Source of the DNA: an uncultured beta proteobacterium | GTDB lineage: Bacteria > Pseudomonadota > Gammaproteobacteria > Burkholderiales > Burkholderiaceae_C | Assembly: GCA_903897925.1 (NCBI GenBank) | Contig: CAIUDG010000066.1 | Coordinates: 1 to 41,799, forward strand | Length of the DNA stretch: 41,799 nt | Reading direction: 5' to 3' | In this document: one piece after another, positions 35,651 to 41,799 of the stretch | Numbering within the stretch: the first letter of the stretch is position 1 | Layout of the letters: each line of letters begins with the position of its first letter | The notes under the pieces: generated by a model | Seen by the model: only the letters and a program-made list of their open reading frames with translations | What the model was told of the DNA's origin: nothing | The model's database searches: none | Program-made: the position numbers and the translations under genes

Positions 35651-35839
35651 TTGGACAGCGATTCCTTGTGGATGGCCCTGGCGCTGGTGCTGCTGATCGA
35701 GGGTTTATTCCCGTTCATCTCGCCAGCCCGCTGGCGTAGCACCTTCGCGCAGCTGCTGCAACTCACAGACGGACAGATCCGTTTTTATGCGGCGCTGAGT
35801 ATTTCTGCCGGTCTGCTGCTGATTTGCTTCTGGAACTGA
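35651..35839 (+). CDS. DUF2065 (YjeT-like) small membrane protein
   Basis: This 62-residue protein has two membrane helices (about 5-24 and 42-60) joined by a loop with SPARWRSTFAQLLQLTDGQIR. It matches the DUF2065/YjeT family, whose function is unknown. Members commonly sit between hflC and the hisZ-purA genes. The start appears to be TTG at 35651; an ATG at codon 8 is possible but would cut the first helix. It is probably co-transcribed with hflKC, suggesting an accessory role at the membrane, which is inference. Confidence 0.85.
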   Translation: MDSDSLWMALALVLLIEGLFPFISPARWRSTFAQLLQLTDGQIRFYAALSISAGLLLICFWN

Positions 35840-35862
35840 TGAAAACCGGTCGACAAGCCCGG

Positions 35863-35868
35863 TAAAAT
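35863..35868 (+). promoter_or_regulatory. Possible -10 box for hisZ-purA
   Basis: TAAAAT lies 31 bases before the hisZ ATG, which would give a leader of about 24 bases. No clear -35 hexamer is seen at proper spacing, so the call is weak. Confidence 0.3.
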
Positions 35869-35898
35869 CGCCGTTTTAACAAGCTTCCCTTTTAATAC

Positions 35899-37059
35899 AT
35901 GTCTGCTTGGGTCCTGCCGGATCACATTGCCGATGTGCTGCCCTCTGAGGCGCGCCACATCGAAGAAATACGTCGAGACCTGCTAGACATGGCGCGCTGC
36001 TATGGCTACGAATTGGTCATGCCGCCGTTGCTGGAACACCTGGAGTCTTTGCTGTCCGGTACCGGTGAGGCGCTGGATTTGCAAACCTTCAAGCTGGTCG
36101 ATCAGCTGTCGGGGCGCACCATGGGTCTGCGGGCGGACACCACGCCCCAGGTGGCCCGCATCGACGCCCATTTGTTGAACCGTCCGGGTGTCACCCGGCT
36201 GTGCTACTGCGGCCCGATTGTGCATACCCGCCCCGGGGCGCCGCAGGCCAGTCGCGAGCCGCTGCAGTTCGGCGCCGAAATTTACGGCCACGCCGGGCTG
36301 GAGGCCGATCTGGAGGTCCTGACGCTGGCGCTGGATGCCCTGCGCGCGGCCGATGTCGGCCCCCTGACGGTTGATCTGGCGGACGCGCGCCTGGTGGCGG
36401 CGCTGCTTCAGGCCAGCGGCCTGGATGCCGCGGTGCAGGAACAGGTGCAGCAGGCCTTGGCGTCCAAAGACGCCACTGAACTGGCGACCATCACACGTGA
36501 CTGCCCGGCCGAAGCCGGTGCGGCGCTCCGCGCGCTGGTTGAACTGTACGGCTCCGACGAGGTGTTGCAGCAGGCGCGCCAGACCCTGCCGGCGCTGCCG
36601 CAGGTGCAGGAAGCCCTGGCGCAGCTGGAGTGGCTGGCCAGCCACATCCGCGCCGCCTTTGCCGATGTGTCGATCAGTTTTGATCTGGCGGACTTGCGTG
36701 GTTATGCCTATTATTCCGGGGTCCGCTTTTCCATCTATGCGCCTGCCGCCAACGATGCGCTGGCACGCGGCGGACGTTACGACGAAGTCGGTTCGGTGTT
36801 TGGCCGCAAGCGTCCGGCCGTGGGCTTCAGTCTGGACGTGAAGGCACTGGTGGCATCGGCCCGGCCGGCGGCGCTGCGCGCTGCCATTCGGGCCCCCTGG
36901 GCCGAAGATGCGCGCCTGCAGCAGGTGATCGCCAGTTTGCGCCGCCAGGGCGAGATTGTGGTCTGCGTTTTGCCAGGCCATGAAAGTGAAGTAGACGAAT
37001 TTGACTGCGACCGGGAACTCCGACAAGTCGCTGGCGAATGGGTAGTAATTGCAATTTGA
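35899..37059 (+). CDS. hisZ: ATP phosphoribosyltransferase regulatory subunit HisZ
   Basis: This 386-residue paralogue of the HisS catalytic domain lacks an anticodon-binding domain. HisZ associates with the short form of HisG and is needed for the first step of histidine synthesis. [25 protein letters not shown] N-terminus, [36 protein letters not shown] and [24 protein letters not shown] show the modified class II core. No hisG is nearby, so the partner is encoded elsewhere. The position directly before purA is conserved in Betaproteobacteria. It is separated from purA by 12 bases and probably shares its transcript. Confidence 0.93.
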   Translation: MSAWVLPDHIADVLPSEARHIEEIRRDLLDMARCYGYELVMPPLLEHLESLLSGTGEALDLQTFKLVDQLSGRTMGLRADTTPQVARIDAHLLNRPGVTRLCYCGPIVHTRPGAPQASREPLQFGAEIYGHAGLEADLEVLTLALDALRAADVGPLTVDLADARLVAALLQASGLDAAVQEQVQQALASKDATELATITRDCPAEAGAALRALVELYGSDEVLQQARQTLPALPQVQEALAQLEWLASHIRAAFADVSISFDLADLRGYAYYSGVRFSIYAPAANDALARGGRYDEVGSVFGRKRPAVGFSLDVKALVASARPAALRAAIRAPWAEDARLQQVIASLRRQGEIVVCVLPGHESEVDEFDCDRELRQVAGEWVVIAI

Positions 37060-38448
<1,389 letters not shown>

Positions 38449-38485
38449 TTCCGCGCCCCACCCGAACTGAACCAGGAGCCATGCA

Positions 38486-39010
38486 ATGTTGACTGAAGAC
38501 GGCAAACACCTTTACGTGAGTTACGACGAGTACCACAACCTGATCGAAAAGTTGGCGATCAAGGTGTTCCAGTCGGGTTGGGACTTTGACGTCATCCTGT
38601 GCCTGGCACGTGGCGGCATGCGTCCGGGCGACATTTTGTCGCGCGTGTTCGACAAGCCGCTGGCGATCATGTCGACCAGTTCTTACCGCGCCGATGCCGG
38701 CACCACCCAGGGCAACCTGGACATTGCCCGCTTCATTACCACGCCCAAGGGCGAGATTGCCGGCCGCGTGCTGCTGGTCGATGACCTGGCCGACTCCGGC
38801 CAGACCCTCAAGGCCGTGGTGCACCAGCTCAAGCACAATTACCAGCCGATCACCGAACTGCGCAGTGCCGTGGTCTGGACCAAGGCGCTGTCGACTTTCG
38901 AGCCCGACTATTCGGTCGAGTACCTGCCGACCAATCCCTGGATTCACCAGCCGTTTGAAAGCTACGACGCGATGCGTCCGCAGCAGCTGATTGAAAAGTG
39001 GAGCGTCTAG
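38486..39010 (+). CDS. Purine-type phosphoribosyltransferase (COG2236-like)
   Basis: This is a 174-residue type I phosphoribosyltransferase. The PRPP-binding loop is VLLVDDLADSGQTLKAV, and CLARGGMRPGDILSRV is the upstream pyrophosphate loop region. The family includes hypoxanthine/xanthine-guanine salvage enzymes, and base specificity cannot be read from the sequence. AGGAG lies 7 bases before the ATG. Position right after purA suggests purine salvage. The stop at 39008-39010 lies 23 bases before the preferred start of the next gene. Confidence 0.88.
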   Translation: MLTEDGKHLYVSYDEYHNLIEKLAIKVFQSGWDFDVILCLARGGMRPGDILSRVFDKPLAIMSTSSYRADAGTTQGNLDIARFITTPKGEIAGRVLLVDDLADSGQTLKAVVHQLKHNYQPITELRSAVVWTKALSTFEPDYSVEYLPTNPWIHQPFESYDAMRPQQLIEKWSV

Positions 39011-39033
39011 GCGCGCTCGCACCGATTACGGCC

Positions 39034-40239
39034 ATGGTTCAGCCCAGCACCGAACTGATTCACCACGGCTACACGGCACCGGACGGCTTTGCGGCGCCGC
39101 AACCCGGTGTTTTCAAAGCTTCGACGGTGTTCTTTCCCAGCGTTGCTGCCATGCGCAGCCGCGAGTGGAAGGACAAGACCGGCTACACCTACGGCCTGCA
39201 CGGTACGCCGACCTCGTATCTGCTGGAAGAGCGCTTGTGCACGCTTGAGGGCGGCTCCCAGTGTGTGCTGGTGCCCAGTGGCCTGGCGGCGATTGCGCTG
39301 GTGGCCTTGTCGCTGCTGAAAAGCGGTGACGAAGTGCTGATCCCGGACAACGCCTACGGTCCGAGCAAGTCGCTGGTGGAAGGCGAATTGCTGGGCTGGG
39401 GCATCACGCACCAGTATTACGACCCGATGGACCCGCAGGACCTGCAGGCGCAGATTTCCAGCCGTACCAAACTGGTCTGGCTGGAAGCCGCCGGTTCGGT
39501 GACGCTGGAATTTCCCGACTTGCGGGAAATGGTGCGCATCTGCCGTCAGCGCAAGGTGTTGACGGCGCTCGACAACACCTGGGGCGCCGGTCTGGCATTT
39601 CGCCCGTTTGCGCTGGCAGGTGCGCAGGAGCCCGGGCTGGGCGTTGATCTGAGCGTGCATGCCTTGACCAAATACCCGAGTGGCGGAGGCGATGTTCTCA
39701 TGGGCAGCATCGTCAGCCGCGACCCGGCGCTGCACCTGCGCCTGAAGCTGACGCACATGCGGCTCGGGCTCGGGGTCGGCATGAACGATGTCGAGAGCGT
39801 GCTGCGCTCGCTGCCCAGCATGGCCTTGCGCTACCAGGCCCATGACCAAGCCACGCGGGCGCTGGCCCAATGGGCGCAGATGCAGTCCGAATTCGTTCAG
39901 GTCCTGCATCCGGCCCTGCCAGAATCCCCGGGCCATGCGCACTGGCAGGCGCTGTGCCAGAACGCGCCGGGTGGCGCGGCCGGTCTGTTCAGCGTGATTC
40001 TCGATCCGCGCTTTACGCCGGCCCAGACCGACGCTTTTTGTGACGCCTTGCGTTTGTTCCGCCTCGGTTACAGCTGGGGTGGACCGGTGAGCCTGGTAGT
40101 GCCCTACGAACTGGCGTCGATGCGTTCAGGTTGGCCGGCGCATCTGCTGCGCGGTACCCTGGTGCGCTTTGCGGTTGGCCTGGAGGCGGTCGAAGATTTG
40201 CAGGCCGACATCGCCCAGGCACTGCTGCAACTGCGCTAA
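39034..40239 (+). CDS. metC: Cystathionine beta-lyase-like PLP enzyme
   Basis: This 401-residue Cys/Met-metabolism PLP enzyme has the expected motifs: YTYGLHGTPTSYLLEERLC, GGSQCVLVPSGLAAIAL, ALDNTWGAGL and SVHALTKYPSGGGDVLMG, with Lys213 as the PLP Schiff-base lysine. The pattern fits the proteobacterial MetC group, which cleaves cystathionine to homocysteine, pyruvate and ammonia. Related C-S lyases cannot be ruled out. I prefer the ATG at 39034. A GTG at 38998 is in frame but overlaps the phosphoribosyltransferase end and adds 12 residues. No strong ribosome binding site precedes either. No clear terminator follows. Confidence 0.85.
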   Translation: MVQPSTELIHHGYTAPDGFAAPQPGVFKASTVFFPSVAAMRSREWKDKTGYTYGLHGTPTSYLLEERLCTLEGGSQCVLVPSGLAAIALVALSLLKSGDEVLIPDNAYGPSKSLVEGELLGWGITHQYYDPMDPQDLQAQISSRTKLVWLEAAGSVTLEFPDLREMVRICRQRKVLTALDNTWGAGLAFRPFALAGAQEPGLGVDLSVHALTKYPSGGGDVLMGSIVSRDPALHLRLKLTHMRLGLGVGMNDVESVLRSLPSMALRYQAHDQATRALAQWAQMQSEFVQVLHPALPESPGHAHWQALCQNAPGGAAGLFSVILDPRFTPAQTDAFCDALRLFRLGYSWGGPVSLVVPYELASMRSGWPAHLLRGTLVRFAVGLEAVEDLQADIAQALLQLR

Positions 40240-40304
40240 TCAACTAGGCGACCTTGGTGTTTCCCGCAGTAGGCAGCACGCCGGGCTGCGGTTAGGCTCC
40301 AGCC

Positions 40305-41132
40305 ATGAGTCCTTTGCCCGCCTTTGAAGCCCCGCCGCCGTATATTCCTCCGCCCCCCGAGGGCCCGCAAAAAACCATTGTTTCCCTGCGCTGGATGGCG
40401 CCGCTGCAGTGGCTCAGGCAGGCCTGGTTGGACCTGCTGGCACAGCCGCACATAGCCGGTTTCTACGGGCTGGCATTCTGGGGCATGGCGCTGGTGTTGG
40501 AGGCGGTGTTCCGGTCGCGCCCGGAGTACACCATGTCGATTGCATCGGGCTGCCTGTTGCTCGGGCCGTTTCTGGCCATGGGGCTGTACGAAGCCAGCCG
40601 CTGCCGTGAGCAGGGTCTGGCGCCGGGATTGCTGTCTTCGGCGCTCTGCTGGCGTCCGCATATGCGCAGCATGGGCATGCTGGTGCTGGTGCTGATCGTG
40701 CTGGAGTTGCTCTGGGGGCGTGCGTCGCTGGTGGTCTTTGCGGTATTTTTTAACACCGGCATGCCGTCCACAGCGGGGGTGATGCAAGCCATATTCAACC
40801 CCGAAAACCTGGACTTCGTGCTGGCCTACACCGTGGTCGGCGGGATTTTTGCGGCGCTGGTGTTTGCCATTTCAGTGGTTTCCATTCCCATGATTCTGGA
40901 CCGCGATACCGATGCCATCAGTGCGGCCATCACCAGCATCGAAGTGGTGTTCCAGAATACCGGCGTGATGCTGTTCTGGGGCGCCTTGCTGACGGCTTTG
41001 ATCGCCACAGCCTTGTTGCTACCCTGGCATTTTGGTGTGTTGCTGGTCGGGCCTTTGCTGGGCCACGGCAGCTGGCATGCGTACCGGGCGGCGGTGGCCT
41101 GGCCACAAGATGTTACAGTCCCATGTAACTAA
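40305..41132 (+). CDS. DUF2189 family membrane protein
   Basis: This 275-residue protein has a Pro-rich cytosolic N-terminus (about 1-28) and about six membrane helices. It matches the DUF2189 pattern, including GLLLGPFLA-like ASGCLLLGPFLAMGLYEASR, VFAISVVSIPMILDRDTDAI and a C-terminal GHGSWHAYRA. The family is widespread in Proteobacteria with unknown function. Some members lie near cytochrome oxidase genes, but none is here. The gene follows metC after 65 bases of unremarkable sequence. A 12-base gap separates it from the next small gene. Confidence 0.85.
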   Translation: MSPLPAFEAPPPYIPPPPEGPQKTIVSLRWMAPLQWLRQAWLDLLAQPHIAGFYGLAFWGMALVLEAVFRSRPEYTMSIASGCLLLGPFLAMGLYEASRCREQGLAPGLLSSALCWRPHMRSMGMLVLVLIVLELLWGRASLVVFAVFFNTGMPSTAGVMQAIFNPENLDFVLAYTVVGGIFAALVFAISVVSIPMILDRDTDAISAAITSIEVVFQNTGVMLFWGALLTALIATALLLPWHFGVLLVGPLLGHGSWHAYRAAVAWPQDVTVPCN

Positions 41133-41144
41133 CGAAAGCACACC

Positions 41145-41327
41145 TTGGCAACACCCAATTACGGATACGAAAAGCGTCAAAAAGAACTCGCCAAGCGTAA
41201 AAAGAAAGAAGAAAAACTCAAGGCCAAGGCCGAGCGCAAGACCGGTGACGGCAGTCCCGAGCTGGTTGACAGCGCCGAAGGTGCAGAAAACACTGCGCCA
41301 CCCGCCAACCAGCCCGCCGCAGAATAA
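41145..41327 (+). CDS. Small lysine-rich protein, unknown function
   Basis: This 60-residue product starts with ATPNYGYEKRQKELAKRKKK and continues with alternating Lys, Glu and Ala to about residue 32. It then turns into an acidic, Pro-rich tail. The first half should be a highly charged helix and the second half disordered. The start is TTG. From memory, short proteins with a GYEKRQ-E-AKK start occur widely in Betaproteobacteria without a known role. The codons look ordinary, and the gene sits 12 bases after the DUF2189 gene, suggesting co-transcription. I cannot assign a function. Confidence 0.65.
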   Translation: MATPNYGYEKRQKELAKRKKKEEKLKAKAERKTGDGSPELVDSAEGAENTAPPANQPAAE

Positions 41328-41371
41328 ACCCACCGGCACCGCTGCAGCAGCAAGCTCCCGCGCCAGTTTTG

Positions 41372-41799
41372 CTATTTGCTTAACAACTTTCTCAGCGTCG
41401 GCCAGACATTGCTGAGCAGGGTTGGGTGCGCCTGCGCCAGCGGATGAATCCGGTCGGCCTGAAACAGGCTGGCGGCATTCGGGGCGTCGGCGACGCCGCG
41501 CAAGAAAAATGGCACCAGGGCGATTTTCTGGTCTTTGGCGACCTTGCTGAACGCGCTGCTGAATTGGCGGTTGTAGTCCTGGCCGTAATTGGGCGGCACC
41601 TGCATGCCCAGCAACACAACCTTGGCACCCGCCGCTTTGGCGCTGCTGGCGATGGCGTTCAGGTTGTCCTGGGTCATGGCGATGGGCAGGCCGCGCAGGG
41701 CGTCGTTGGCGCCCAGTTCAATCACCAGCAGCGCCGGGTGGTGCTGGCGCAGCAGGGCGGCAATCCGGGCCCGCCCGCCGGCACTGGTTTCACCGCTGA
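41372..41799 (-). CDS. SGNH-family arylesterase/TesA-like lipase (partial, C-terminal part)
   Basis: The frame is open from the stop at 41372 to the window end, giving about 141 residues of the C-terminal part; the N-terminus with the catalytic Ser lies outside. The visible part begins SGETSAGGRARIAALLRQH, then LLVIELGANDALRGLP with the SGNH Gly and Asn blocks. LLGMQVPPNYGQDYNRQF and ADRIHPLAQAH, with the catalytic Asp and His, follow. This matches arylesterases/acyl-CoA thioesterase I (TesA) that are usually exported to the periplasm. It converges with the small lysine-rich gene, 44 bases away. In related bacteria the divergent neighbour is often an ABC transporter ATPase, which cannot be checked here. 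Confidence 0.88.
   Translation of the reverse strand, partial: SGETSAGGRARIAALLRQHHPALLVIELGANDALRGLPIAMTQDNLNAIASSAKAAGAKVVLLGMQVPPNYGQDYNRQFSSAFSKVAKDQKIALVPFFLRGVADAPNAASLFQADRIHPLAQAHPTLLSNVWPTLRKLLSK

Noticed and set aside
41328..41371. A bidirectional terminator between the convergent genes at the right end
   Set aside because: No stem longer than 4-5 bases followed by a T-run is visible.

Overview
The window is 41.8 kb of GC-rich (roughly 60 percent), densely coding chromosomal DNA. Gene content and order point to a betaproteobacterium of the order Burkholderiales. The sucA-sucB-lpdA-zapE block and the long ndk-rlmN-pilW-rodZ-ispG-hisS-yfgM-bamB-der-hfq-hflX-hflK-hflC-hisZ-purA run are characteristic of that group; Oxalobacteraceae is my best guess at family level, which is inference. 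I see no insertion sequence, prophage, CRISPR array, rRNA or tRNA, and no intergenic stretch longer than 300 bases.

Region 1 (1-5013, minus strand) is the promoter-proximal part of an aryl-polyene-type fatty acid/polyketide cluster. In transcription order it encodes an acyl carrier protein, a COG4648 membrane protein, a LolA-like periplasmic carrier, a membrane-anchored polysaccharide deacetylase, a catalytic ketosynthase, a chain-length-factor-like half ketosynthase, and a hotdog dehydratase whose frame runs on into what looks like an acyl-CoA/ACP ligase and off the window edge. Nearly all junctions are ATGA or GTGA overlaps. A PAP2-family membrane phosphatase is divergent from it (5176-5841).

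Region 2 (5963-15427) is central metabolism: prpE (propionyl-CoA synthetase), then the 2-oxoglutarate dehydrogenase genes sucA, sucB and lpdA, then zapE and a translationally coupled secreted coiled-coil protein of unknown function. A strong terminator-like hairpin lies between sucB and lpdA.

Region 3 (15448-21103) holds a PP2C phosphatase divergent from a DUF465 protein plus YoaA helicase pair, lipoprotein gene bamD (convergent and overlapping with yoaA), then rluD and scpB.

Region 4 (21100-31686) is a tightly packed plus-strand run: rluB, ndk, rlmN, pilW, rodZ, ispG, hisS, a YfgM-like protein, bamB and der. It covers rRNA modification, nucleotide balance, type IV pili, cell shape, isoprenoid synthesis, histidyl-tRNA charging and outer-membrane assembly. 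A perfect-stem terminator ends it after der.

Region 5 (31806-41799) is hfq-hflX-hflK-hflC-DUF2065, then hisZ, purA, a purine-type phosphoribosyltransferase, a cystathionine beta-lyase-like PLP enzyme, a DUF2189 membrane protein, a small lysine-rich protein, and on the minus strand the C-terminal part of an SGNH esterase cut by the window end.

The least-described material is the aryl-polyene-like cluster with its fused dehydratase-ligase, the cysteine-containing coiled-coil protein after zapE, and several leader structures (sucA, lpdA, ndk, hflX).
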